Assembly: GCF_030145145.1 (NCBI RefSeq)
Contig: NZ_JAQYWD010000013.1
Location: 1 to 64,000 of the forward strand
Origin: Desulfobacula sp.
Lineage (GTDB): Bacteria > Desulfobacterota > Desulfobacteria > Desulfobacterales > Desulfobacteraceae
DNA: 64,000 bases
Direction: 5' to 3'
Position numbers and translations under genes: made by a program. The notes beneath the pieces are model-generated. The model was not told the origin of the DNA, ran no database searches, and saw only the letters and a list, made by a program, of their open reading frames with translations. Below, one piece after another: positions 23,499 through 32,485 of this stretch (position 1 is its first letter; each line of letters begins with the position of its first letter).

Positions 23499-24676
23499 AA
23501 CTATCTGCCTATGAAAAAAGAGTAAAAAGAAGAATTATTGGCAGGGATCATTCGTTTTTTGCTGTCTGCCCTCCCGGATTAAAAAGACTCTGTAAAGATG
23601 AACTGATGGGGCTGGGGTTCTCTAAAGACACCCTGGACATCATCCCGGGAGGTATCGCGTTTAACACCCGACTGACCACCGGTATGCAGTTAAATCTCAA
23701 TTTGAGAAGCCCTTCAAAACTATTGATGCGGATCAGCCGCTTTAAAGCAGATTCTTTTGAAAAACTGGAAAAAAAAACGGCTGCCATTGACTGGGTCCTC
23801 TATCTGCCACAAAATTGCACCCTCAAATTTAATGTCACCGCCAGAAAATCACGGTTATACCATTCCGATGCCATTGCCCAGCGGTGTGAAAAAATCATTA
23901 CCGCTCAATTGGGATCAGGCAATGGGGTTGTGTCTCCTTCCGGGAACAAATCAACCCAGACGATTCATATCCGGGCGGATCATGATGAGTTTACCATTTC
24001 CCTGGACAGCACCGGAGATCTGTTATTCAAGCGCGGCATCAAACAAAATGTAGGTAAGGCACCGTTGAGAGAAAATCTGGCCTTTGCCATGCTGTACTGG
24101 GCTGGGTTTTCAACCGAAGATATCTTGATGGATCCCATGTGCGGATCCGGTACCTTCTCCCTTGAAGCGGCCATGATGAAAGCCAACGTACCCCCCGGCT
24201 TTTTCCGATCGTTTGCCTTTGAACACTGGCCGGGCTTCAGCCGAAAGGCCTATGATCATATGAAAAAACAGGCCCGAAAAAACATTGTCCATTTTTCAAA
24301 CAAGCAGATTTTTGCCTCGGATATCGATGACATGGCCATAACCGCTCTGGAGCAGAATATCGCCCATGAAATATTCAAGCCGATCATTGATGTCACTAAA
24401 CAAGACTTTTTTTCCATTACCCCTTGCTTGATATCTTCCCCCCAACAGGGGGTGGTGATGTTAAATCCGCCTTACGGGAAAAGACTGGGAGAAAAAATCG
24501 ATGCCCGGTCTATTTATCGTGAAATTGGAAAAAAACTGGCGGCTGATTTTAAGGGATGGCGCGCAGGGATCGTTCTTCCCTCCCGGGAGTGCCAGTCCTA
24601 TCTTGGGCTGAAGCTTGAGCTGAAACCCATATTTCACGGTGGCCTCGAAATTTTTGCCGGTATCGGTATCATTTGA
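23495..24676 (+). CDS. rlmL: THUMP-domain rRNA guanine-N2 methyltransferase (RlmL-like)
   Basis: 393 residues, start at 23495 overlapping the previous stop. An N-terminal THUMP RNA-binding domain (about 20-150) is followed by a Rossmann methyltransferase (about 165-390). The SAM motif is DPMCGSGTFSLEAAM and the catalytic motif is NPPYGKRLG. In E. coli the equivalent domain is the N-terminal half of the RlmKL fusion, which methylates G2445 of 23S rRNA. The other half exists here as a separate gene at 29485. Probably cytoplasmic and acting on 23S rRNA; the exact position is inferred from homology. Confidence 0.8.
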   Translation: MKLSAYEKRVKRRIIGRDHSFFAVCPPGLKRLCKDELMGLGFSKDTLDIIPGGIAFNTRLTTGMQLNLNLRSPSKLLMRISRFKADSFEKLEKKTAAIDWVLYLPQNCTLKFNVTARKSRLYHSDAIAQRCEKIITAQLGSGNGVVSPSGNKSTQTIHIRADHDEFTISLDSTGDLLFKRGIKQNVGKAPLRENLAFAMLYWAGFSTEDILMDPMCGSGTFSLEAAMMKANVPPGFFRSFAFEHWPGFSRKAYDHMKKQARKNIVHFSNKQIFASDIDDMAITALEQNIAHEIFKPIIDVTKQDFFSITPCLISSPQQGVVMLNPPYGKRLGEKIDARSIYREIGKKLAADFKGWRAGIVLPSRECQSYLGLKLELKPIFHGGLEIFAGIGII

Positions 24677-24801
24677 AGACAACTGCGTATTGATTATTCC
24701 GATACGGATGACATATCAAATCGATATTATCATTTTGACAACCCCTGCTTTATTTCTATATTTTCATTTATCATAAGAACTTAAATAACAATTAGGATGG
24801 C

Positions 24802-25596
24802 ATGGAAATAGAACATATTCTGGAAAAAGGATCGGGCAGGTTAAACGAAGACGCGGTTATCATTGAAGACAGTATTTATGGTGTCTTCGACGGGGCCTCC
24901 AGCCTTGATAATAAGGTGTTTGATGGCTGTAAAACCGGCGGGATGATGGCGTCTGCCACTGCAGGACAGATCTTTTCAAAAAATCACTTTCCTTTGATGC
25001 AATTGGGCAGGCAGGCAAATACGGCCATATTATCCAAAATGATGACCCATCAAGTAAATTTAAGTCAGCGACATACGCTATGGAGCACCAGTGCAGCAGT
25101 TGTCAGGGTAGGCAGCAACACCCTTGAATGGCTCCAGACCGGTGATGCCTTTATCATCCTTATATATACCGACGATTCCTACAAAGTCCTGGTAGATAAG
25201 GAAGATCATGATTATGAAACCCTCTTAATGCTCAAAAAAAATTACTCCCACAAGGACCCGGCATTTAAACAACAGGTCAAAAAAATCAGATCAAACATGA
25301 ACAAAACCTATGGGGTCCTCAATGGTGAACCCGGTGCTCTGGATTTTGTCAACAGCGGTTTTCTGCCCCTGGAGGATGTCAAGACCATTCTTTTGTTTAC
25401 CGATGGGTTACAACTTCCCTCCACCATCCCTGAAAAAAAGAAAAATTTCAAACAGTTCATGACACTTTACCAGAAACTGGGTCTGACCGGACTTAAAAAC
25501 CATGTACGACAACTTGAGTCCCAGGACCCGGATATCAGACTATATCCCCGATTCAAATGCCATGACGATATTGCCGCCATTGCCATACATCCATGA
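24802..25596 (+). CDS. PP2C-family protein phosphatase
   Basis: 264 residues. Metal-binding motifs of PPM phosphatases are visible: LNEDA near residue 16, FDGASS at about 30, LEWLQTGDAF at about 112, LLFTDGLQL at about 200 and KCHDDIAAIAIH at the end. No membrane segment or extra domain, so it is a stand-alone cytosolic Ser/Thr phosphatase. RBS is weak (TAGGATGGC). Its partner kinase is not evident nearby. Convergent with the glycosyltransferase gene to the right. Confidence 0.8.
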   Translation: MEIEHILEKGSGRLNEDAVIIEDSIYGVFDGASSLDNKVFDGCKTGGMMASATAGQIFSKNHFPLMQLGRQANTAILSKMMTHQVNLSQRHTLWSTSAAVVRVGSNTLEWLQTGDAFIILIYTDDSYKVLVDKEDHDYETLLMLKKNYSHKDPAFKQQVKKIRSNMNKTYGVLNGEPGALDFVNSGFLPLEDVKTILLFTDGLQLPSTIPEKKKNFKQFMTLYQKLGLTGLKNHVRQLESQDPDIRLYPRFKCHDDIAAIAIHP

Positions 25597-25626
25597 AACA
25601 GGCGGTCTTGATGGCTTTCTGATGGC

Positions 25627-26847
25627 TTACCGGCATACCCGGGTATACACCGTTTCAATCCTTAAAAAAATTTTTTCCCAGGTAAATTGAGACGTTACTG
25701 AGTCAACAAACACCCTATCCGGTTCCGCTGTCGTTAAAATGTCTTCAATCCCTTGCTTCACGGTTCTGGCCAGAAGGCTTTCAAGGTTGACCATGTCTTT
25801 TGCATGGGGAGTATCAATGGTTTTCAGCTTTGGCAAATCGATCATTTTTATCATAAAGGCATGATCTGTCCCAAAAATTTCCTTTGCACCCGGCAATGCA
25901 GTTGTAATAATTCGACATCCACAAGCCAGGGCCTCCATTAACACAAGGGGCAGTCCCTCATAAAACGAGGGCAGTATAAATATATGGGCGCTTCGCATCA
26001 GCGCCCCCAACCCGGCATGGCTTAAAGGCCCATGATAAACCACTTTTGATCCCAGCCGCCTGGCAAGCGCAAGACACCTTTCTTTTTCCCTGCCGGTGCT
26101 GCTGCCGGCCATATGAAGCCTGAAGGGCAGATCTCCAATCTGTTCCAGGCTTTTCAAAAGCCAGGGAACCCCCTTTGCTGAACTGAGTTTACCGGCATAC
26201 ACCAGTTCCACAACACCATGAAATGCTTTGGGGTCATAAAAAAAACAAGACGGATTGTATCCGCCACTGATCACATGAATTTTTAACGGATCGACCCCCA
26301 GGGTTTCCACAATGGTCTGTCGTTGATCACCACTCAATGCAATGATCTGATCAATCTTTTGCAGGTCTTTTTTGATCTGCCTGCCTATATCCGGGCACAG
26401 GTAATGCTGCCGAAGACAGGTCCCGTGACAGGTCGTTACCATGGGGATCCCCGGGGCAATGGTTCTTGCCAGGGCAGACACCACCCACAAATGATGGGTA
26501 TGCAGCAATTCCGGCTGAAACCTGTCCATTGCCTGCCTGATTTTTTCCTCAAAGACCCTCTGATAGGCGACATGATCTGCCTGACCCAGTGTTGAAAAAA
26601 CACTGCTGGGGTAGGGCATGACATCGCTCATGCCCGGGATGGGATAGTCAAGGTCTTTCCCGTCGAACCGGACAAAAAGGCAATGATCCGGGTCAATGAC
26701 AGACCCGGGCATCTCAAATTCAGCCTGAACACCGGCCACCAGATAATTTTCATGGCCCTTTATTGCGCTCTGCCGGATCAGTTCCAGGATAAATTTTCCA
26801 CTCCCGGTAAAATCCGGAGACTGGCTGATGATATGCAGGATTTTCAT
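25627..26847 (-). CDS. GT4-type glycosyltransferase
   Basis: 406 residues from the ATG at 26847, chosen because MKILHIISQSPDFTGSGKFI is the standard first strand and loop of the GT-B fold; an upstream in-frame ATG would add 33 unrelated residues. The donor-binding domain contains YAGKLSSAKGVPWLL and the EX7E-type motif FILPSFYEGLPLVLMEALACG. It transfers a sugar from a nucleotide donor to an unknown acceptor. Divergently transcribed from the DUF547 gene. Confidence 0.85.
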   Translation of the reverse strand: MKILHIISQSPDFTGSGKFILELIRQSAIKGHENYLVAGVQAEFEMPGSVIDPDHCLFVRFDGKDLDYPIPGMSDVMPYPSSVFSTLGQADHVAYQRVFEEKIRQAMDRFQPELLHTHHLWVVSALARTIAPGIPMVTTCHGTCLRQHYLCPDIGRQIKKDLQKIDQIIALSGDQRQTIVETLGVDPLKIHVISGGYNPSCFFYDPKAFHGVVELVYAGKLSSAKGVPWLLKSLEQIGDLPFRLHMAGSSTGREKERCLALARRLGSKVVYHGPLSHAGLGALMRSAHIFILPSFYEGLPLVLMEALACGCRIITTALPGAKEIFGTDHAFMIKMIDLPKLKTIDTPHAKDMVNLESLLARTVKQGIEDILTTAEPDRVFVDSVTSQFTWEKIFLRIETVYTRVCR

Positions 26848-26929
26848 GGAGAAAAAGGTATCACAAGATTGATTTAAATGAAATAATAAGCATAATGAAG
26901 ATCTAACACCAAAAAGTAAGGGGACAGGC

Positions 26930-27676
26930 ATGCAAAAAAGTTTCACCTATGGAGTCGTTTTTTTCATGGTTACACTGTTTGTTGGGACCCAGGCCATGGC
27001 AGCAGGGGATATTGACAATCGGCTATATGCCGCCCTTTTAAAGAAACATGTCATAAACAAAACAGTGAACTATGACGGCTTCAAAAAGGATGAAGCTCAG
27101 CTGGACGCGTATCTGGCCATATTGAGCCACACAGATGTCAAACCGCTTTCAAGAAACAGCCGGTTTGCATTTTACATCAACGCCTATAATGCATTCACCA
27201 TAAAACTGGTTTTAACAAAGTATCCGGGCATTAATTCCATTAAAGAAATCGGCAGTTTTTTTTCCAATCCCTGGAACATTAAATTCATTTCTCTGCAGGG
27301 AAAAACCGTATCCCTTGATTATATCGAGCATGATATCCTCCGGCCAGTCTTCAAAGATCCCCGGATGCATTTTGCCATCAACTGTGCGTCTAAAAGCTGT
27401 CCCCGACTCCGGGAGGAACCCTATGAAGGCGACATCCTGGAAGATCAGCTAACCGACCAGGCCAGCGGCTTTATCAATGACAAGCGGCATACATTTATCA
27501 AGGGCGACACCTTATATATCAGTAAAATTTTCAAATGGTTTGAAGCGGATTTTTCCGACAATCCGCTTTTGTTTATTAAAACCTATGCCTCCGACGAGTT
27601 GAAACAAAGACTCACCCCCCCCGGAAAACCCCTGAAAATTAATTATCTGAACTATGACTGGACACTCAACCGATAA
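26930..27676 (+). CDS. DUF547 family secreted protein
   Basis: 248 residues with a signal peptide (about 1-24, ending AMAA). The DUF547 core is clear: FAFYINAYNAFTIKLVL, a Cys-containing MHFAINCASKSCPRL and ISKIFKWFEADF. The Cys/His/Asn arrangement suggests a papain-like fold, but activity is not established. RBS AAGGGGAC upstream. Confidence 0.85.
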   Translation: MQKSFTYGVVFFMVTLFVGTQAMAAGDIDNRLYAALLKKHVINKTVNYDGFKKDEAQLDAYLAILSHTDVKPLSRNSRFAFYINAYNAFTIKLVLTKYPGINSIKEIGSFFSNPWNIKFISLQGKTVSLDYIEHDILRPVFKDPRMHFAINCASKSCPRLREEPYEGDILEDQLTDQASGFINDKRHTFIKGDTLYISKIFKWFEADFSDNPLLFIKTYASDELKQRLTPPGKPLKINYLNYDWTLNR

Positions 27677-27697
27677 GGGATTCCATCACCCCCTGCC

Positions 27698-28060
27698 CTA
27701 TCCATATCCTGACCCGGCCCCCCCGGCAAGGTGCTTGCCAACCACCCGAATGGCAACCGTACCCTGAACCGGACAGATATGTTCACAGATACCGCATCCA
27801 ATACAAAGTGCCACCACCACATAGGGTTGTTTCAATATAACGGGGTTTCCAAGCCCATCCCGGGTTTTGAGTACATTAAACTTAATGGCTTTATCATGGG
27901 TTGGACAATGTTCTTCACATACAATGCACGAGTGGTTACGCGCATACTTTATTGTCCGCGAACGGCCATGACAGGTGATGCTGCCGCAACAAAACATTTT
28001 ATATAAAAATACGACAGCAGAGCCCCCGACGGGCGATCGGATCGACCCGTTCGGACCCAA
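27698..28060 (-). pseudogene. truncated 4Fe-4S ferredoxin-type protein
   Basis: Only the C-terminal part of an iron-sulfur protein seems to remain: CIVCEEHCP and later CIGCGICEHICP provide cysteines for two [4Fe-4S] clusters. The first ~17 codons of the open frame lie inside a GC-rich palindromic element (28022-28202), so the original N-terminus has probably been lost by insertion or rearrangement. An internal ATG (27997) lacks a ribosome binding site. An intact small ferredoxin is a less likely alternative. Confidence 0.5.
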
Positions 28061-28202
28061 AGGCGATCAGCCCATTTGCCCTGCCGGGCGTTAAGAAGCG
28101 CAGGCTGTTTGAGGACACACCTGCCCGAAGTTCCTGCGCTTTAGACCGGTAGGGCAAATGGGCCGCCGACGGTCCGGGGCCGATCCGATCGCCCGTCGGG
28201 GC
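28022..28202. repeat. 181-bp GC-rich palindromic element
   Basis: Nested inverted arms: a 22-bp perfect outer arm (from 28023: CCCCGACGGGCGATCGGATC, then G; complement ends at 28202), GCCCATTTGCCCTGCCGG at 28070 with CCGGTAGGGCAAATGGGC at 28146, and AAGCGCAGG at 28096 with CCTGCGCTT at 28133. GC content far exceeds the surroundings. It could be a non-autonomous mobile element or a structured RNA. Confidence 0.7.
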
Positions 28203-28253
28203 GGCATAATACCATTTTCGTTATTCGTTGTGTCGGCAGGCCGACATGTGGGT

Positions 28254-28925
28254 TTATATGATTTTCAAATCTGACTTAATGTTATCCAAACCGATTCTAT
28301 CCACCATCCGGCCCATGCGTTCCCGTTTTGAATGTTCCTTGTAGTATGCCATCACCCTGGCCACCATCTCCTGGGCCGCTTCAAACCCAAGACCTTCCAT
28401 CAGTATATCCGCCAGCCTTGGTTTTGCCGAGCCATTGCCGCCAATCATCATTGTCCATCCTTCCTGGGTACCATACAGAGAAATATCCTTAATACAATTT
28501 TCAGCACATTGTATTTTACATCCGCTGACACCGATTTTCATTTTACTGGGAAGCACCATTCCATGGTAAGTTTCATCCAATGCCATGCCCATTTTGATGC
28601 TGTCCTGTTTTGCCAGCCGGCAATAGGTTGTTCCGGGACAGACCTTGATACTTCTGACACAAAGCCCTGTGGCGTGACCGGCATCCATTCCCAGATCCGC
28701 CCAGATGCCATCCACCTGCTCTTCTGTGATGCCCACAAGGGCAATTCTTGCCGCACTGGTAATCTTAACCGCCGATACCGAGTATTTTCGGGCCACATCC
28801 GCCAGTTTCTGGAGTTGATCCGGCGTTATTATTCCGCAGGGAACATGCGGGGCAATGGCATATGTTGCATTGTCCTTGCCTCTTTGACGAATCACCCCTT
28901 TTTCACCATCCTTGAGCATAACCAA
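28254..28925 (-). CDS. small siroheme sulfite/nitrite-reductase-like protein
   Basis: 223 residues, the size of the low-molecular-weight assimilatory-type sulfite reductase of sulfate reducers. Cysteines for the coupled siroheme-[4Fe-4S] centre are visible: CPGTTYC (C-x5-C) and SGCKIQC (C-x3-C). An N-terminal ferredoxin-like half (HVPCGIITPDQLQKLADVAR) also fits. It would reduce sulfite or nitrite in the cytoplasm; the physiological substrate is not known for this subfamily. Confidence 0.8.
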   Translation of the reverse strand: MVMLKDGEKGVIRQRGKDNATYAIAPHVPCGIITPDQLQKLADVARKYSVSAVKITSAARIALVGITEEQVDGIWADLGMDAGHATGLCVRSIKVCPGTTYCRLAKQDSIKMGMALDETYHGMVLPSKMKIGVSGCKIQCAENCIKDISLYGTQEGWTMMIGGNGSAKPRLADILMEGLGFEAAQEMVARVMAYYKEHSKRERMGRMVDRIGLDNIKSDLKII

Positions 28926-29003
28926 TTCCTTTTCTGTTTCTTAATTTATCATGTACGGGCTCAACACCCATATTTTTTTTTGGATTATATCATACTCTTG
29001 ATG

Positions 29004-29090
29004 GACGGGGTCAGGCTTTTTTTATGATGGTATGGCTCAAACGGTCATGACAGACCGGCAAAAGACCAATAACAAACGCCTGACCCCGTC
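29004..29090. repeat. GGGGTCAGGC palindromic element, copy 1
   Basis: Perfect 16-bp terminal inverted arms (ATGGACGGGGTCAGGC and complement) around an ~55-bp core. It is followed by ATTAAAGCTAACATCC, a flank also present at copies 3 and 4. Confidence 0.8.
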
Positions 29091-29128
29091 CATTAAAGCT
29101 AACATCCAAACGTTGCGTTGAATAAAAT

Positions 29129-29270
29129 CAGCAATTCTAATTTTGGCATTTTCTTGAACGGGTCAGGCTTGTTTTATTGTGCTTTTTATCAAAAATCGGT
29201 TCTTGAAGAGGCCAAAAGCGCAATAAAGCAAGCCTGACCCTGGCCTGATGTTTCATATTTAGAATTGCTG
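29129..29270. mobile_element. 142-bp MITE-like element with 9-bp target duplication
   Basis: Perfect 12-bp terminal inverted repeats CAGCAATTCTAA/TTAGAATTGCTG, flanked on both sides by GAATAAAAT (29120-29128 and 29271-29279). Inside is a GGGTCAGGCTT...AAGCCTGACCC palindrome (29160-29240) of the family at 29004. No coding capacity. Confidence 0.75.
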
Positions 29271-29340
29271 GAATAAAATCCGGGAAGTTGCAAATTCATA
29301 CCAACATAGTGTATAAATAAAGGATTCAACTTTTTTATAT

Positions 29341-29426
29341 GGGGTCAGGCTTTCTTTATGGCACTTTTTACCCGTCTGGTTATGCAATAGTGATAAAAAG
29401 TACAATAAAAAAAGCCTGACCCCGTC
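29341..29426. repeat. GGGGTCAGGC palindromic element, copy 3
   Basis: 86 bp, nearly identical to the copy at 43993 (both contain CTTTCTTTATGGCACTTTTT and ACCCGTCTGGT). It lies just upstream of the rlmK-like gene. Confidence 0.8.
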
Positions 29427-29484
29427 GATTAAAGCTAACGTCCGAAAGTTGAGTAAAAGATTCAATGAAACAGGAGAAGGGCGG

Positions 29485-30450
29485 ATGGACAGCCAGACCT
29501 TACAAAAAAAGCATCAACGACAAGCACAAATGCTGGTTGATAAAGTCAAAAAAAAATTCAGGCATTTTCACAAACGGTATAGAAAACAAAATATTTATAT
29601 CTTCAGGCTGTATGACTGGGATATACCGGAAATCAACGCGGTCGTGGACTGGTATGCCGGTCACCTTGTTGTGGGTGAATACAGCCGGAAACAATCCTTT
29701 CCCGGCTGGCTTTCCCTCATGGGCAGATCGGTGGCACGGGCGTTGGACGTCCCTGGTGAAAACCTGCACCTCAAAATCAGGCGGGCCGGTAAAAATGAAG
29801 GGAAAAGATACGAACGGATCGATCATACAAACCAGAAAATTGCCATGGGCGAAAGGGATTTCAAATTCTACATCAATCCAAATGATTATGTGGATACAGG
29901 CGTGTTCTCCGATCACCGGAACACCAGACAGATGGTGCGTGAAAGGGCATTTGACTCCCGTTTTTTAAACCTTTATTGCTATACCGGCTCATTTACCTGC
30001 TATGCCGCAAAAGGGGGTGCCAGACAGACGGTATCCGTGGATCGATCCGTAACCGCCATTAACTGGGCACAGGCGAACCTTGAACTGAACGGCCTGTCAG
30101 ATGCAAAACACATCCTGATCCAGGAAGACACCCTTGATTTTCTTACCACTGCCAAGCCCATGCACCAGGACTTTGATCTGGCCGTTGTCGATCCGCCTTC
30201 CTATTCAACGACGAGAAGAACAAATGGCTATTTTGATATTGCCAAGGATCACCCTCAATTGCTCAATGCTGTATTCAATCTCATGAAAACCGGTGCTAGT
30301 GTTTTTTTTTCCACGAATCATCAAGACTTTGCGTTAAAAACAAAAGACTTGACCGTAACGAATATCCAGGAAATTACGTCAAAAACCATCCCCGAAGATT
30401 ATCAGAACAAGCGAAGGCAAATTCATAGATGCTGGGAAATACAGGTATGA
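29485..30450 (+). CDS. rlmK: RlmK-like 23S rRNA methyltransferase
   Basis: 321 residues from ATG 29485, supported by GGAGAAGGGCGG upstream; a TTG at 29449 would lie in repeat-derived sequence. Features: the region around NDYVDTGVFSDHRNTRQMVR, SAM motif FLNLYCYTGSFTCYAA, acidic VSVDRS, and catalytic VVDPPSYS. This corresponds to the C-terminal half of E. coli RlmKL, which makes m7G2069 in 23S rRNA. The N-terminal half is encoded separately at 23495. Its stop overlaps the start of the following gene. Confidence 0.8.
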   Translation: MDSQTLQKKHQRQAQMLVDKVKKKFRHFHKRYRKQNIYIFRLYDWDIPEINAVVDWYAGHLVVGEYSRKQSFPGWLSLMGRSVARALDVPGENLHLKIRRAGKNEGKRYERIDHTNQKIAMGERDFKFYINPNDYVDTGVFSDHRNTRQMVRERAFDSRFLNLYCYTGSFTCYAAKGGARQTVSVDRSVTAINWAQANLELNGLSDAKHILIQEDTLDFLTTAKPMHQDFDLAVVDPPSYSTTRRTNGYFDIAKDHPQLLNAVFNLMKTGASVFFSTNHQDFALKTKDLTVTNIQEITSKTIPEDYQNKRRQIHRCWEIQV

Positions 30451-30995
30451 TATTCGATCCCTTTGAAAACCGGACCTGCAGGGACATTAGAAATAATCTG
30501 GGCCATGATTTTGTCAAGGCAATTCAGACAAAAGACCCTGGACCGTTTAAAAAGAATATTGCATCATATCCCTCACGGCAACCCAATGGCCCTGTAGCCA
30601 CGTATATCCGTCACCGAACGGATTGTTTTGAAACGATTTTTGATCAAATCATTTCCCATGGAAACCAACCGGATGGGGATATCATAATTTCAATTCTGTT
30701 ATGGAATCTTGAATTGTTTTTTGAATTTCATGAATGGCTGGAAACAGAGTGGCTGAGCGCTCATGGGGCCTGGAAAAACGCATTGCAGGCGCTGATTCTT
30801 TCCGCCATCGTCTATGAACTGCTGACATATGGCAGACGGCTTCCTGCAGAAAAAGTTGCCGCAAAGGCCCTGTTGCTTTTCAAACAGCACAAGGGCATTA
30901 TTCCTGATCTTTTTGATACAAATCTATTGATCTTAAAATTAACCGAACTTGACCCTGTTCCGCCTAAATTCAATATAAAACAACACTATTTTTAA
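30447..30995 (+). CDS. DUF309-like helical protein
   Basis: 182 residues from ATG 30447, which overlaps the preceding stop (ATGA). The central segment LELFFEFHEWLETEWLSAHG matches the F-x3-H-E-x2-E-x-W pattern of DUF309, a small all-helical family of unknown function. The C-terminus (FDTNLLILKLTEL) is less clear. Probably translated together with the methyltransferase. Confidence 0.65.
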   Translation: MIFDPFENRTCRDIRNNLGHDFVKAIQTKDPGPFKKNIASYPSRQPNGPVATYIRHRTDCFETIFDQIISHGNQPDGDIIISILLWNLELFFEFHEWLETEWLSAHGAWKNALQALILSAIVYELLTYGRRLPAEKVAAKALLLFKQHKGIIPDLFDTNLLILKLTELDPVPPKFNIKQHYF

Positions 30996-31005
30996 GGAGG
31001 AAGAT

Positions 31006-31461
31006 ATGGCCTTATTTCTTGTCCAGCACGGACTCAGCCTTTCAAAGGACCTAGACCCGGAAAAGGGACTTTCCAAAGCCGGTGAGGAAGTCACGCAGCG
31101 CATTGCCGATGTGGCAAAGGCCTATGCCATAAATGTGACAAAAATAGTTCATTCGAATAAAAAAAGAGCGGTCCAGACCGCCGCTATTTTCCAGGATACT
31201 TTGCAGCCAACTACCTCTCTGGAAAAGATGTCAGGGATTCAGCCCCTGGACCCTGTAATCCCCTTTGGAGATAGGATTGACCCAACGGCCAATCTTATGG
31301 TGGTGGGGCACCTGCCCTTTATGGAAAAACTGGTTTCGTATCTGACAGCAGGTATTCAGGATATCCGGGTCTACAAATTCCAGAATTCCGGGATTGTCTG
31401 CCTGGACCGGGAAGACAATGACTGGTATATCAAATGGACTTTGAACCCGACTATTTCCTAG
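31006..31461 (+). CDS. sixA: phosphohistidine phosphatase SixA-like
   Basis: 151 residues. The catalytic LVQHGLSLS (an RHG-type motif with Gln for Arg) sits at the N-terminus, and the second histidine lies in LMVVGHLPF. The short length fits SixA rather than phosphoglycerate mutase. SixA removes phosphate from histidine on phosphotransfer proteins. The Gln replacing the first Arg of the RHG triad is unusual and may lower activity. RBS AAGGAGG upstream. Confidence 0.75.
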   Translation: MALFLVQHGLSLSKDLDPEKGLSKAGEEVTQRIADVAKAYAINVTKIVHSNKKRAVQTAAIFQDTLQPTTSLEKMSGIQPLDPVIPFGDRIDPTANLMVVGHLPFMEKLVSYLTAGIQDIRVYKFQNSGIVCLDREDNDWYIKWTLNPTIS

Positions 31462-31472
31462 TGGAGGCTCCC

Positions 31473-31901
31473 ATGTATCTGCCAAACAGGAAAGGATGGC
31501 TTGCCGTTTTATTTATTGTTTTCACCCTGGCTGTTCCTTTTGCCATTATCTTTTATGTGTCCACGGAATCTTATAAAGACCGTCACCATGCCTGGCGTAA
31601 AAATTCTGAAACCGCACGCCTGCCCATCCGTTCAAAAATAACGGCAGACCAGGTATTGCTTGTGAAAAATGAAAAAATCATTATCCACCGTACCGGCCTT
31701 GTTTTCAAAGGATTAACAAACCAGCAGATACAGATTGATCTTTACCTGCTCGATTTGGACCCTGAGGTCCCCTATTCCCTGAATTTCTCTAGAAAGTCAC
31801 TGGTTGAGGGTATCCGGCTCGGCCATGGCATGTATCGCCTCCTTTCCGTAAAAGACACCCTGTTGAAACTCAAAATCCAAGGCGTTTATCCCACCCATTA
31901 A
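31473..31901 (+). CDS. small single-pass membrane protein
   Basis: 142 residues from ATG 31473 (GTGGAGG upstream). One transmembrane helix at about 9-29 (LAVLFIVFTLAVPFAIIF) is followed by a beta-rich extracytoplasmic domain. No family recognised. It starts 12 bp after sixA. Confidence 0.55.
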   Translation: MYLPNRKGWLAVLFIVFTLAVPFAIIFYVSTESYKDRHHAWRKNSETARLPIRSKITADQVLLVKNEKIIIHRTGLVFKGLTNQQIQIDLYLLDLDPEVPYSLNFSRKSLVEGIRLGHGMYRLLSVKDTLLKLKIQGVYPTH

Positions 31902-32099
31902 AAGCGGTCCATTGATTTAGGGACTCGGAAATAAATATTTACGCCATCTGGCTTGGCTTTCAGCGCGTCTTCTGCGTTGCATCAACGGGCACCTATTTTA
32001 AAAAAAACACCCCCTGGTTCAAATAAACATGGCTTTTGTGTTCTTTTCTATTTAAACTCTTGAACATCAGTTGGACGGACACATTTTCCGGAGATAATT

Positions 32100-32477
32100 A
32101 TGATAAAGCTAGTGATGGTTGGAATGGGAGGGTTTGCCGGATCCATCTGCCGGTACATGATCAGTGATGTATCCCAAAGGCTGTTCAATGATCCTTTTTT
32201 CCCTTACGGTACCTTGACCGTTAATGTGGTCGGATGTCTGTTGATTGGCTTATTGGGTGGATTATCTGAATCAAGACACCTCTTCACCCCTGAAATCCGT
32301 GCCCTGGTGCTCATGGGATTTCTAGGCGGATTTACCACTTTTTCAACCTTTGGATATGAGATATTTACGTTTGCCCGGGACGGGCAGTTTGTGTCAGCAC
32401 TGACAAACCTTCTGCTCCATCTAATCCTTGGTTTTGGTTCTGTCTGGCTTGGGTTTTCCATGTCTAAAGTATTATAA
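32100..32477 (+). CDS. crcB: fluoride exporter FluC/CrcB
   Basis: 125 residues with four hydrophobic helices. Family motifs GGFAGSICRYMIS, GTLTVNVVGCLLIG and GFLGGFTTFSTFGYE are present; the paired Phe residues and TTFSTF line the fluoride pore. It works as a dual-topology dimer in the inner membrane. No fluoride riboswitch is recognisable in the 200 bp upstream. Followed 8 bp later by its frequent partner DUF190. Confidence 0.93.
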   Translation: MIKLVMVGMGGFAGSICRYMISDVSQRLFNDPFFPYGTLTVNVVGCLLIGLLGGLSESRHLFTPEIRALVLMGFLGGFTTFSTFGYEIFTFARDGQFVSALTNLLLHLILGFGSVWLGFSMSKVL

Positions 32478-32485
32478 AGGAGGGT

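Noticed and set aside
31902-32099. Fluoride riboswitch upstream of crcB
   Set aside because: The conserved crcB-motif elements (GGNGATGG...GGCTGATG) are not found.
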